Shown here piece by piece: positions 53,295-61,998 of a stretch of 64,000 nt of DNA. The stretch is from Sandaracinus amylolyticus. GTDB taxonomy: Bacteria > Myxococcota_A > Polyangia > Polyangiales > Sandaracinaceae. The stretch is taken from NCBI RefSeq assembly GCF_000737325.1, contig NZ_CP011125.1:2046001-2110000 (forward strand), written 5' to 3'. A model generated the notes under the pieces. That model saw nothing but the letters and a program-made list of their open reading frames with translations, was not told where the DNA came from and ran no database searches. The first letter of the stretch is position 1. Each line of letters starts with the position of its first letter. The position numbers and the translations under genes were made by a program.

Positions 53295-55849
53295 CGCGTC
53301 GCATCGAGATCCCCGAGCTGTCGCTGGTGCTCCTCGTGGGCGCGTCGAGCTCGGGCAAGAGCACGTTCGCGCGGCGGCACTTCCTCGAGAGCGAGGTGCT
53401 CTCGTCGGATCGCTTCCGCGCGTGGATCGCCGACGACGAGAACGATCAGAGCGCGACCCCGGACGCGTTCGACGCGCTCCGGTACGTCGCGGACAAGCGC
53501 CTCGCGCGCGGGCGCATCGTGGTGATCGACGCGACGAACGTGCAGCCCGAGGCGCGTCGCGATCTGATCGCGCTCGCGCGCTCGCGGGACGTGCTGCCGG
53601 TCGCGATCGTGCTCGACGTGCCGCAGGAGGTCTGCCTCGAGCGCAACATGGTGCGCGCCGATCGGCGTCTGCCCGAGGGCGCGATCCGGCGGCAGGTGCG
53701 CGACCTGCGGAGCTCGCTGCGATCGATGCAGCGCGAGGGCGTGCGACAGGTGCACGTGCTCGAGGGCGCGGCGATCGACGACGCGATCGTGGTGCGACAG
53801 CCGCTGTGGAGCGATCGGCGCGACGAGCGCGGGCCCTTCGACGTGATCGGCGACGTGCACGGGTGCCGCGAGGAGCTCGAGGCGCTGCTCGCGACGCTGG
53901 GATGGCAGCGCGACGAGCGCGCGGGGTTCGTGCACCCGCAGGGGCGCAAGGCGGTGTTCCTCGGCGACCTCGTCGATCGCGGGCCCGACTCGCCGGGCTG
54001 CATCGAGATCGCGATGCGCATGGTCGAGGGCGGCGTCGCGCTCTGCGTGCCGGGCAACCACGAGGCGCGGCTGCTGCGCAAGCTGCGCGGCAAGGACGTG
54101 AAGCTCACGCACGGGCTCGCCGAGACGATGCAGCAGCTCGAGGTGCGCGAGCCGGGGCTGCGCGATCGCATCGCGACGTTCGTCGACGATCTCGTGTCGC
54201 ACCTCGTGCTCGACGGCGGGAAGCTCGTGGTCGCGCACGCGGGGATGAAGGAGGCCTATCAAGGTCGCGCGTCGGGGCGCGTGCGCGAGTTCGCGCTCTA
54301 CGGCGAGACGACGGGCGAGATCGATGCGTACGGCTTGCCGGTGCGCGCCGACTGGGCCGCCGAGTACCGCGGGCGCGCGACGGTCGTGTACGGGCACACG
54401 CCGGTGCCGAGCGCGGAGTGGGTGAACCAGACGATCTGCATCGACACCGGGTGCGTGTTCGGCGGTGCGCTGACCGCGCTGCGATGGCCCGAGCGCGAGC
54501 TGGTGTCGGTGCCGGCGCAGCGCGCGTACGCGGAGTCGATCAAGCCGCTGGTGAAGCCGAGCGAGTCGAGGAGCGCGCAGCACGAGGCCGACGATCTGCT
54601 CGACGTGTCCGACTTCCTGTCGCGGCTGCGCGTCGACACGAAGCTCGCGGCGACGGTGATCGTGCCCGAGGCGCACGCGCGCGCAGCGCTCGAGGTCGTG
54701 AGCCGGTTCGCGGCGGATCCGCGCTGGCTCGTGCACCTGCCGCCGACGATGTCGCCGTCGGCGACGTCGTCGCGCGAGGGGCTGCTCGAGCATCCGGAGG
54801 AGGCGCTCGCGTACTACCGCGAGAACGGGGTCGCGCGCGCGATCTGCGAAGAGAAGCACATGGGCTCTCGCATCGTGCTCGTGCTGGCGCGCGACGCGCG
54901 CGCGGCGCGGGCGCGCTTCGGCGTGAGCGGCGACGAGCGCGGTGTGTGCCTGACGCGGACGGGGCGGCGCTTCTTCGGGAGTGATCGCGCGCTCGAGGCA
55001 GCGCTGATCGATCGTGTGGATGCGGCGCTCGCGAAGAGCGGTGTGTGGGACGAGCTCGCGAGCGACTGGATCGTGCTCGACGCGGAGCTGATGCCGTGGT
55101 CGGCGAAGGCGCAGCAGCTCCTGCGCGAGCAGTACGCGCTGGTGGGCTCGGTCGGCCGCGCGTCGCTCGCCGATGCGGACGCGATGCTCGATCGCGCGAT
55201 GGCTCGCGGGCTCGACGCTGCAGCCCAGGGACAACTCGGCGCGCTCGCGGAGCGAACGAAGTCGCGGCGCGCGCACCTCGAGAAGTACGTCGACTCGTAC
55301 CGTCGGTATTGCTGGCCGGTCGCGTCGATCGACGATCTGCGGCTCGCGCCGTTCCACCTGCTCGCGAGCGAAGGGCGTGTGCACGTCGATCGCGATCACC
55401 TCTGGCACATGGGGACGCTCGCGAAGCTGGCGGAGACGGGTGATCCGCTGTTCGTCGCGACGCGGCACCGCGTGGTCGAGCTCGGCGACGCGCAGTCGTG
55501 CGCGGACGCGACGCAGTGGTGGCACGCGCTGACGGACGCAGGCGGCGAGGGCATGGTGGTCAAGCCGCTCGACTATCTGGTGCGCGGCCCGAAGGGCTGG
55601 CTGCAGCCGGCGATCAAGTGTCGCGGGCCCGAGTACTTGCGGATCATCTACGGGCCCGAGTATCCGCTGCAGATCGATCGGCTGCGGCAGCGTGGGCTCG
55701 GGCGCAAGCGCGGCTTGGCGCACAAGGAGCTCGCGCTGGGGATCGAGGCGCTCGAGCGCTTCGTGCGGCGCGAGCCGCTGCGGCGAGTGCACGAGTGTGT
55801 GCTCGCGCTGCTCGCGCTGGAGAGCGAGCCGGTCGATCCGCGGCTCTGA
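53291..55849 (+). CDS. pnkp: Polynucleotide kinase-phosphatase-ligase (bacterial Pnkp)
   Basis: 852 residues from GTG 53291, overlapping hen1 by four bases. Three domains are visible. The kinase has a P-loop at 17-24 (GASSSGKS). The phosphatase is of the metallophosphoesterase type (DVIGDVHGCREELEALL, FLGDLVDRGPDSPG, VPGNHEARL). The C-terminal ligase-like adenylyltransferase has the motif EEKHMGSR, whose Lys takes AMP. Together with Hen1, it heals and seals broken RNA ends, especially tRNA cut by ribotoxins. All catalytic motifs appear intact. Confidence 0.95.
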   Translation: MTRRIEIPELSLVLLVGASSSGKSTFARRHFLESEVLSSDRFRAWIADDENDQSATPDAFDALRYVADKRLARGRIVVIDATNVQPEARRDLIALARSRDVLPVAIVLDVPQEVCLERNMVRADRRLPEGAIRRQVRDLRSSLRSMQREGVRQVHVLEGAAIDDAIVVRQPLWSDRRDERGPFDVIGDVHGCREELEALLATLGWQRDERAGFVHPQGRKAVFLGDLVDRGPDSPGCIEIAMRMVEGGVALCVPGNHEARLLRKLRGKDVKLTHGLAETMQQLEVREPGLRDRIATFVDDLVSHLVLDGGKLVVAHAGMKEAYQGRASGRVREFALYGETTGEIDAYGLPVRADWAAEYRGRATVVYGHTPVPSAEWVNQTICIDTGCVFGGALTALRWPERELVSVPAQRAYAESIKPLVKPSESRSAQHEADDLLDVSDFLSRLRVDTKLAATVIVPEAHARAALEVVSRFAADPRWLVHLPPTMSPSATSSREGLLEHPEEALAYYRENGVARAICEEKHMGSRIVLVLARDARAARARFGVSGDERGVCLTRTGRRFFGSDRALEAALIDRVDAALAKSGVWDELASDWIVLDAELMPWSAKAQQLLREQYALVGSVGRASLADADAMLDRAMARGLDAAAQGQLGALAERTKSRRAHLEKYVDSYRRYCWPVASIDDLRLAPFHLLASEGRVHVDRDHLWHMGTLAKLAETGDPLFVATRHRVVELGDAQSCADATQWWHALTDAGGEGMVVKPLDYLVRGPKGWLQPAIKCRGPEYLRIIYGPEYPLQIDRLRQRGLGRKRGLAHKELALGIEALERFVRREPLRRVHECVLALLALESEPVDPRL

Positions 55850-55866
55850 GCGCGGGACGAACGACC

Positions 55867-56002
55867 GACCACGACCACGACCACGCTCACGACGACGTCC
55901 ACGAGACACTGACGCACGCCCCGCTCCGGACGTGGACGTGGACGTGGACGTGGACGTGGACGTGGTCGTGGCCGTGGCCGTGGTCGTGGTCGTGGTCGTG
56001 GC
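55867..56002. repeat. Complementary hexanucleotide tracts flanking a (CGTGGA)n run
   Basis: GACCACGACCACGACCACG (55867-55885) is exactly complementary to CGTGGTCGTGGTCGTGGTC (55979-55997), forming a 19-bp stem over a 93-nt loop. The loop contains five CGTGGA units (55931-55960) followed by CGTGGT/CGTGGC units. In one plus-strand frame it would read (TW)n(SW)n followed by a hydrophobic helix, but no start codon precedes it. It sits between pnkp and a four-helix-bundle gene. Confidence 0.8.
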
Positions 56003-56103
56003 TCGTCCTCCCGCTCGCCTTCCTGCTCGCGGTCGTGACGTTCGAAGCACTCGCTCGAGTGCGGCGCCGATAGCGCGCTCATGCTGCATTTCCAGAGCTG
56101 GAC

Positions 56104-56418
56104 GTGTACCGCGTCGCGATCGAATTCCTCGCGCTTGCGGCCGATGTCTCGACGGCTGTTCCGCGTGGTTACGCGAGCCTCGCCGATCAGCTGCGCCGCG
56201 CGGCGACGTCGAGCCCGCTCAACATCGCCGAGGCTGCTGGGCGCGCGTCCTATCGTGACGCCGCTCGTCACTTCACCATCGCGCGAGGATCCGCGATGGA
56301 ATGTGCTGCCGTGCTCGACGCGCTCAAGGTGCTCGGCGCCATCGACGACGGAGACTACGAGCGAGGACTGGACCTCCTCACGCGACAGGTCGCGATGCTC
56401 ACGAAGCTCTGTCGCTGA
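56104..56418 (+). CDS. Four-helix-bundle protein (23S rRNA intervening-sequence type), start probably frameshifted
   Basis: 104 residues from GTG 56104, but the family start appears upstream. An ATG at 56081 reads MLHFQS and then switches frame; the family usually begins with a short leader followed by LDVYR-type sequence, which occurs here as LDVYRVAIEFLALAADVS in the frame used. One missing base between MLHFQS and LDVYRV would join them. Otherwise the protein is intact (SLADQLRRAATSSPLNIAEA, LLTRQVAMLTKLCR). Such proteins are small helical bundles found encoded within rRNA intervening sequences or free in genomes, with unclear function. Confidence 0.75.
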   Translation: MYRVAIEFLALAADVSTAVPRGYASLADQLRRAATSSPLNIAEAAGRASYRDAARHFTIARGSAMECAAVLDALKVLGAIDDGDYERGLDLLTRQVAMLTKLCR

Positions 56419-56419
56419 T

Positions 56420-57049
56420 TCATTCAGCGTCGCCGCGGCCGTAGAACGCGGCGACGCGGCGGCGCACCAGCTCGGGCTCGAGCTCGGGATCGATGTCGCC
56501 CTCGCGGCGGGCGAGCAGATCCCACCACGGGAGATCGCGCGACTCGCGCTCCAGCTTGTCGACGAGCTCCGCGACGCGGCCGACCTCGCGCGCCGGCACG
56601 CCCGCGACGATCGTCCCGGGCTCCACGTTGCGCGTCACCACCGCGCCCGCGGCGACGATCGCGTTGGGCCCGATGGTCACGCCGGGCATCACGATCGCGC
56701 CGAAGCCGATGAACACGTCGTCTCGGATGTCGATCTTGCCGACGCGATCGAGCTTCCGCTTGTACGCGCGCGAGAGCACGCCGATCGAGCCGTCGTGGCC
56801 GATCAGGGCGCACTTGCTGAGCACGACGTTGTTGCCGATGCGCGTGTACGCGGGGTCCGTGATCGTCGTGCCCGGGACGATCATCACGTCGCGCCCCATC
56901 GAGTGCAGGCCGCCGTGGCGGCGGAGGTACTCGGCGTGGTCGCGCCCGTCGTTGTTCGAGACGAGGCGCTGGTAGAGCGCGAACCCGATGCCGCGCTCCA
57001 CCGCGACGGTGCGCAACACGGCGCGGATGCGTGACCGGATCGAAGCCAT
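56420..57049 (-). CDS. Hexapeptide-repeat (LbH) acyltransferase
   Basis: 209 residues from the start at 57049. Left-handed beta-helix hexapeptide repeats are evident: IGNNVVLSKCALIGHDGSIG, then IRDDVFIGFGAIVMPGVTIG, then PNAIVAAGAVVTRNVEPGT and VAGVPAREVGRV. This pattern typifies sugar or CoA-dependent O-acetyltransferases. The N-terminal helical region (MASIRSRIRAVLRTVAVERG) and a conserved GGLHSMGRDVMIVPGTTITD region precede it. Substrate unknown; wall or exopolysaccharide modification is plausible. Its stop is 2 bp from the convergent four-helix-bundle stop. Confidence 0.88.
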   Translation of the reverse strand: MASIRSRIRAVLRTVAVERGIGFALYQRLVSNNDGRDHAEYLRRHGGLHSMGRDVMIVPGTTITDPAYTRIGNNVVLSKCALIGHDGSIGVLSRAYKRKLDRVGKIDIRDDVFIGFGAIVMPGVTIGPNAIVAAGAVVTRNVEPGTIVAGVPAREVGRVAELVDKLERESRDLPWWDLLARREGDIDPELEPELVRRRVAAFYGRGDAE

Positions 57050-57082
57050 CCGCCCCGCACTGTATCCCAGAACGCAGCTCGC

Positions 57083-57499
57083 TCAGCGCGACAGGTTCAG
57101 CTCGCAGCTCGAGACCAGCTCCCGCGGAAGGCGCGAGAGGTCCATGCTGCCATGCCCGTCCGCGCGCACGTGGGTCATGCCGAGCTCGAGGCAGTTCGTC
57201 TGCTCGAAGAGGTCGACGCAGTGCGCGAGATCGTCGTAGCTGTGGCCGCTCGCGTGGAACCGATTGCCGCCGCCCACGCAGCGCTCGACGTAGCGGTCCT
57301 CGCAGCTGTACTCGCCGTCGGTCCAGAGCGCTTCGCCGCTCGAGCAGCTGTCGATCATCCAGTTGCAGAACGTGCGGCCGACGGTCTGGCACCACTCGCC
57401 GCGCGGCACCGGATCGGGCCCGACGCGCGGCTGTCGCGCGCCGCACGACGCGACGAAGAGGAGGCAACCGAGGAGGAGGAGCGCTGGTCTCGTCGACAT
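57083..57499 (-). CDS. Small Cys-containing lipoprotein
   Basis: 138 residues from ATG 57499. Signal with lipobox VASC (MSTRPALLLLGCLLFVASC). The mature part has at least six Cys residues (RGEWCQTVGRTFCNWMIDSC, YSCEDRYVERCVGGG, DLAHCVDLFEQTNCLELGM, SSCELNLSR), suggesting disulfides. No family recognised. It is upstream of, and on the same strand as, the acyltransferase (33-bp gap). Confidence 0.7.
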   Translation of the reverse strand: MSTRPALLLLGCLLFVASCGARQPRVGPDPVPRGEWCQTVGRTFCNWMIDSCSSGEALWTDGEYSCEDRYVERCVGGGNRFHASGHSYDDLAHCVDLFEQTNCLELGMTHVRADGHGSMDLSRLPRELVSSCELNLSR

Positions 57500-57524
57500 G
57501 CGCGCGGGTGTAGCACGCACGCGA

Positions 57525-58718
57525 TCAGAGGTGCGCCGTCAGCGTGATCTCGTCGCGGTCGTGATAGAGCTGGCGCGTACGGATGCGCGTCCATCCGCCG
57601 CCCGCGACGACCTGCTTGAGGTCCTCGACGGTCTTCGCCTTCGTCTTCATCGGCAGCTTGAGGTTCGCGACGAGGATCCGCGCCCAGCGGCGGCGGCCCC
57701 ACTTCGCGAGGAGCTGCGCGACCTCGAGCGGGCGCCACGCCATGTCGCAGAAGAGCCAGTCCACCGGCTCCTCGGGCGCGAACTGGAACGCGCTCGCCTT
57801 GTGGTGGGCGACGTTGCGATGGCGCGCGATGTCGGGGCGCAGCTCCGCGGGATCGACCGCGATCACCTTCGCGCGCTTCTCGAGCAGCACCCACGTCCAG
57901 CCGCCGGGCGCGGCGCCGAGATCGACGCACACCTCGCCGGGCCCGGGCGACACGCCGAGCCACGCGAGCGCCTCCTCGACCTTGCGCGCCGCGCGCGAAG
58001 GGCGCTCTCCGCCGACGCGCATCCGGGCGCGGCCGCCCGGTGAGAAACTGAGCAAATGCTCGGTTCCGTTCGCGCCGAAGATCGCGTGGTCGCGCGCGAC
58101 GAGCGCGACCTGCAGCAGCATCGCGCCGGCGTGCGGGAGCGCGGTCATCGCGACGCGGCGCGGCGCCTGGGCGTCGAGCGTCGCCGCGAGCGCGGACTCG
58201 ATCGCGTCGGCGTCGGGCGCGAGCGGATTGAGCGCGTCGGTGTCGGGCACCCACGCGGAGATCGCGTACGTGCCCTGCGGGCGCGCCCGCTCGGCGATCG
58301 CGCTCACGATCGCAGAGCGCTCGCCGCTCGCCTCGCCCGCGATGCGGAAGCCCTGGCGCGCGAACGTGACCTCGACGCCGCCTTCCTTCGCGGTGGGCGC
58401 GCCCCTCGAGCGGACCAGCGCGGGCCCCACGCGGCGCGCGCGATCACGACCGAGCGCGATCGTCAGCTCGTCGACGAGGTCCTGCTCCGAGCCCGGGCGC
58501 GTGGTCCAGAGCCACTCGCCGTCGAGCGGCTTTCCGCGCTCGACCGGGACGCGCACGATCGACTGCGCGCGATCGTCGGGCGGCTTGCGCGCATCCGGCC
58601 TCGGACGAGCATCGGGCCGCTGCGCGCGCGCGTCGAGCGGACGCCGCGGACCTTCGGGCCGCGCTCTCGGGCGATCTCGCTCCTTGCCGCGATCGCGACG
58701 GCCTCGGGGCTTCGACAT
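57525..58718 (-). CDS. RlmM-like 23S rRNA 2'-O-methyltransferase
   Basis: 397 residues from ATG 58718. An Arg-rich N-terminal tail (MSKPRGRRDRGKERDRPRAR) precedes a THUMP-like region, then an FtsJ/RrmJ-type domain with the SAM loop DLGAAPGGWTWVLLEKRAKV and Asp VIAVDPAEL. RlmM methylates 23S rRNA C2498 in Escherichia coli; the mapping here is inferred from domain order. The K-D-K-E catalytic set is partly visible (VDWLFCDMAWRPLEVAQLLA, VANLKLPMKTKAKTVEDL). Confidence 0.82.
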   Translation of the reverse strand: MSKPRGRRDRGKERDRPRARPEGPRRPLDARAQRPDARPRPDARKPPDDRAQSIVRVPVERGKPLDGEWLWTTRPGSEQDLVDELTIALGRDRARRVGPALVRSRGAPTAKEGGVEVTFARQGFRIAGEASGERSAIVSAIAERARPQGTYAISAWVPDTDALNPLAPDADAIESALAATLDAQAPRRVAMTALPHAGAMLLQVALVARDHAIFGANGTEHLLSFSPGGRARMRVGGERPSRAARKVEEALAWLGVSPGPGEVCVDLGAAPGGWTWVLLEKRAKVIAVDPAELRPDIARHRNVAHHKASAFQFAPEEPVDWLFCDMAWRPLEVAQLLAKWGRRRWARILVANLKLPMKTKAKTVEDLKQVVAGGGWTRIRTRQLYHDRDEITLTAHL

Positions 58719-58764
58719 GCGGCGCGAGTGTATTCGACGACACCCGCGCCGCACGCGCTCGCGA

Positions 58765-61700
58765 TCACTCCTCGGCGGCGTCGGCGATCGGCTGCTCGGG
58801 CTCGCGCGCGATGCTCACCGCCTTGCGCGCGCCGCCCGGCGCGCGCGGGCGACCGAGCACCCACCGCACCCAGAAGTCCGCGGTGCGCTCGCGCAGCCCT
58901 TCCATCATCAGATAGAAGACCGGCACGACGAGCAGCGTGAGCAGTGTCGAGCTGATGACGCCGCCGATGATGCCGATCGCCATCGGCGCGCGGAACTCGC
59001 TGCCCGGGCCGTCGTTGAGCGCGGTCGGCAGCATGCCGAGCACCATCGCGGCGCTCGTCATCAGGATCGGGCGCATGCGCGACGGGCCCGCGTCGAGGAT
59101 CGCCGCGTGCGGCGACCATCCTTCCTCGCGCACCTTCGTGACGGCGTGATCGATCAACAAGATTCCGTTCTTCGTGACGAGGCCCATCAAGAGGATGAAG
59201 CCGATCGTCGCGCCCATCGACATCGACGAGTGCGAGAGGAAGAGCGCCACGAACGCGCCGACGAACGCGAGCGGCAGCGCCATCATGATCGTCACCGGGT
59301 GCATCAGCGACTCGAACTGCGACGCGAGCACCAGGTAGATGAAGACGATCCCGAGCAGCAGCGCGATCGCCATGTTCGAGTTCGACTCGTTCATCATCTT
59401 CGCCTGACCCTCGAGCTCCCAGCTCACGCCGGCGGGCATCGGGTGATCGGCGATGCGCTGCTCGAACTCGGCGAGCACGTCGCCGATCGGACGGCCCTCG
59501 GCCGATGCGGTCACGACGATGGTGCGGCGGCGATTGCTGCGCTGGATCTCCGCCGGGCCCTCGCCGCGACCGACCGTCGCGAGATCCGAGAGCGGCACGA
59601 AGCCACCCGGCGACACGATGCGCAGGTTCGCGATCAGCCCCGCGTGCGCGCGATCCTCGGGGCGCAGCCGCACGCGGATGTCGACCTCGTCGTCGCCGTC
59701 GCGGTACTGGCCCGCGACCTCGCCCTCGATCGACGCGCGTGCGGTGCGCGCGATGAGCGCGAGCGGGATGTGCAGCTGCGACGCGCGATCGCGATCGACG
59801 TGCACCTCGAGCTGCGGGCTGCCCGGCGAGTACTGGCGATCGACGTCGCGCGTGCCCGGGATGCCGCGCAGCGTGTCGTAGAAGAAGTTCGCGGTCTCCG
59901 CGATCGACGCGAAGTCGTCGCCGACGACGTGCAGCTCCATGCCGTAGTCGCGACCACCCTCGACGATGCCGGGCGGCGAGATCGCGATCTCGGCCTCCGG
60001 GATGTGCCGCAGGATCGCGTCGCGCGTGCGGTGCTCGAGCTCGACCTGCGTCACGTCACGCTCGTTCTTCGGCGGGCAGATCACGGTCCAGGTGACCATG
60101 TTCGGCGCGCCGTTCACGCCCGCGCGGACGTAGATGTTCGTGAAGAGCGGGTCCTGCCCGAGCTCGTTCTCGGCGAGCGCGGACAGGCGCGCGCTCTCCT
60201 CGAGGCGCGTGCCCGCCGGCAGCTCGATGTCGACGTTGAACTGACCGCGATCCTCCGCCGACGTGAACTCGCTGCCCATCAGCGGCACGAGCATCTGCGA
60301 GCCCACGAAGCACGCGAACGCGAGGAAGAGCACGACGGCCATGCGCCACTTCTTCCCGAGCAGCCACACGAGCAGCGACGCGTACAGCGAGTCGAGCGTC
60401 TCGTAGAAGCCGCGCAGCGGGCGCTTGATGAAGCCGAACGCGCCGTCGTCGTGGCCCGCGTGCGCGCCGCCTTCGATCTTCTTCGCGAGGCGCGCCGAGA
60501 GCATCGGGTCGAGCGTGAACGCGACCCACGCGCTGAGGACCGTCGCGGCCGCGATGGTGAGGCCGAACTCGCGGAAGAACTGACCGACCATGCCGCCGGT
60601 GAACGCGACGGGCACGAACACCGCGCAGAGCGTCGCGGTCGTCGCGAGGACGGCGAGCGTGATCTCCCGCGTGCCCTTGCTCGCGGCGACCTCGGGGTCC
60701 TCGCCGCGCTCGAGGTGCTTCATGATGTTCTCGCGCACCACGATCGAGTCGTCGATGAGCAGACCGATCGCGAGCGAGAGACCCAAGAGGGTCATCATGT
60801 TGAGCGTGAAGCCCATCAGGTACATGAAGAAGAACGCGCCGAGCACGCTGGTGGGCAGGGCGAGCGCGCTGATGAACGTGCTGCGCAGGTCCATCAGGAA
60901 CACGAGGATGATCAGGATCGCCATCGCGCCGCCGAACCACAGCGCGATCTGCACCTCGTGCGCGTTCTCGAGCACGAACTCCGCCTGATCCATCACGAGC
61001 GTCGCGTTGACGCCCGCGGGCATCGGCAGCTCCGCGAGGCGCGCGCGCACGCCCTCGCTGATCTCGACCGTGTTCGAGCCCGACGCCTTCATGATCGCGA
61101 ACACGACCGCGGGACGGCCGTTGCTGCGCACGATCGTCGTCTGATCCGCGAAGCCGTCCTCGACCGTGCCGATGTCGCCGAGGCGCACGAGTGAGCCGTC
61201 CGCGCCGGTGCCGACCGGGAGCTGGCGCAGCTCGTCGATGCTGACGAGCTCGCCGAGCGTGCGCACCGCGATGCGGCGATCACCTTCGTCGAAGCCGCCC
61301 GCGGGGACGCTGAGGTTCTCGCGCTGGATCTGCTCGACCACCGAGAGCGGCGTCATGCCGAGCGCGATCAGACGATCGACGTCGAGCTCGACGTTGATCT
61401 GGCGCTCGCGACCGCCGTTGACGCTCACGCTCGCGACGCCGTCGACCTGCTCGAGGTACGGACGGATGTCGTCCTCGGCGAAGTCGCGGAGCCGGTTGAG
61501 GTCCGCGTCGCCCGAGAGCGTGTACGTCATGATCGGCGCCGCGCTGATGTCGAGGCGCACGACCGTCGGGTCCTCGACCTCGCGCGGCAGCTGCGCGCGG
61601 ATCTGCGCGACGCGCTCGCGCACCTGGGTCGCGGCCTCGACCGGATCGACGTCGAGCTCGAAGAAGATGACGACGTTCGAGACCGAGTCGCGCGACCAGC

Positions 61701-61944
61701 TCTGGATGCGATCGATGCCGGGCAGCGAGACGATCGCGTCCTCGATCTTCTCGGTGACCTGCGTCTCCATCTCGGCCGGGCTCGCGCCGGGGTAGACGGT
61801 CGTGACCGTCACCGCGGGGAACTCGACGTCGGGGAACAGGTTCACGCCGAGGCGCGAGTACCCGAGGACCCCGAGCACGATGATCCCGAGCGAGATCATC
61901 GAGGTGAACACGGGACGCTTGATCGCGACGTCCGACAACGTCAT
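58765..61944 (-). CDS. RND-family efflux transporter (AcrB/MexB-like)
   Basis: 1059 residues from ATG 61944. Typical HAE1/RND layout: an N-terminal helix (IKRPVFTSMISLGIIVLGVL), two large periplasmic loops and twelve predicted membrane segments. The proton-relay region is LSLAIGLLIDDSIVVRENIM (paired Asp), and the conserved VPVFYLMMEG region is near the C-terminus. The family pumps hydrophobic compounds outward using the proton gradient. The adaptor gene lies 54 bp upstream on the same strand, forming a two-gene operon; no TolC-like outer-membrane partner is adjacent. Confidence 0.95.
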   Translation of the reverse strand: MTLSDVAIKRPVFTSMISLGIIVLGVLGYSRLGVNLFPDVEFPAVTVTTVYPGASPAEMETQVTEKIEDAIVSLPGIDRIQSWSRDSVSNVVIFFELDVDPVEAATQVRERVAQIRAQLPREVEDPTVVRLDISAAPIMTYTLSGDADLNRLRDFAEDDIRPYLEQVDGVASVSVNGGRERQINVELDVDRLIALGMTPLSVVEQIQRENLSVPAGGFDEGDRRIAVRTLGELVSIDELRQLPVGTGADGSLVRLGDIGTVEDGFADQTTIVRSNGRPAVVFAIMKASGSNTVEISEGVRARLAELPMPAGVNATLVMDQAEFVLENAHEVQIALWFGGAMAILIILVFLMDLRSTFISALALPTSVLGAFFFMYLMGFTLNMMTLLGLSLAIGLLIDDSIVVRENIMKHLERGEDPEVAASKGTREITLAVLATTATLCAVFVPVAFTGGMVGQFFREFGLTIAAATVLSAWVAFTLDPMLSARLAKKIEGGAHAGHDDGAFGFIKRPLRGFYETLDSLYASLLVWLLGKKWRMAVVLFLAFACFVGSQMLVPLMGSEFTSAEDRGQFNVDIELPAGTRLEESARLSALAENELGQDPLFTNIYVRAGVNGAPNMVTWTVICPPKNERDVTQVELEHRTRDAILRHIPEAEIAISPPGIVEGGRDYGMELHVVGDDFASIAETANFFYDTLRGIPGTRDVDRQYSPGSPQLEVHVDRDRASQLHIPLALIARTARASIEGEVAGQYRDGDDEVDIRVRLRPEDRAHAGLIANLRIVSPGGFVPLSDLATVGRGEGPAEIQRSNRRRTIVVTASAEGRPIGDVLAEFEQRIADHPMPAGVSWELEGQAKMMNESNSNMAIALLLGIVFIYLVLASQFESLMHPVTIMMALPLAFVGAFVALFLSHSSMSMGATIGFILLMGLVTKNGILLIDHAVTKVREEGWSPHAAILDAGPSRMRPILMTSAAMVLGMLPTALNDGPGSEFRAPMAIGIIGGVISSTLLTLLVVPVFYLMMEGLRERTADFWVRWVLGRPRAPGGARKAVSIAREPEQPIADAAEE

Positions 61945-61998
61945 CTCGAACCTCGAGGGCGGAAGTGAGCCCGACTCAGTTTTTTGCGAACGCGACGA

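Noticed and set aside
55498-56073. Plus-strand frame encoding His/Asp-rich, (TW)n and hydrophobic segments
   Set aside because: It overlaps pnkp out of frame and has no start codon before the repeat; low-complexity artefact is likelier.
53198-56089. A 963-residue minus-strand open frame
   Set aside because: It is the antisense shadow of Pnkp; no domain is visible.
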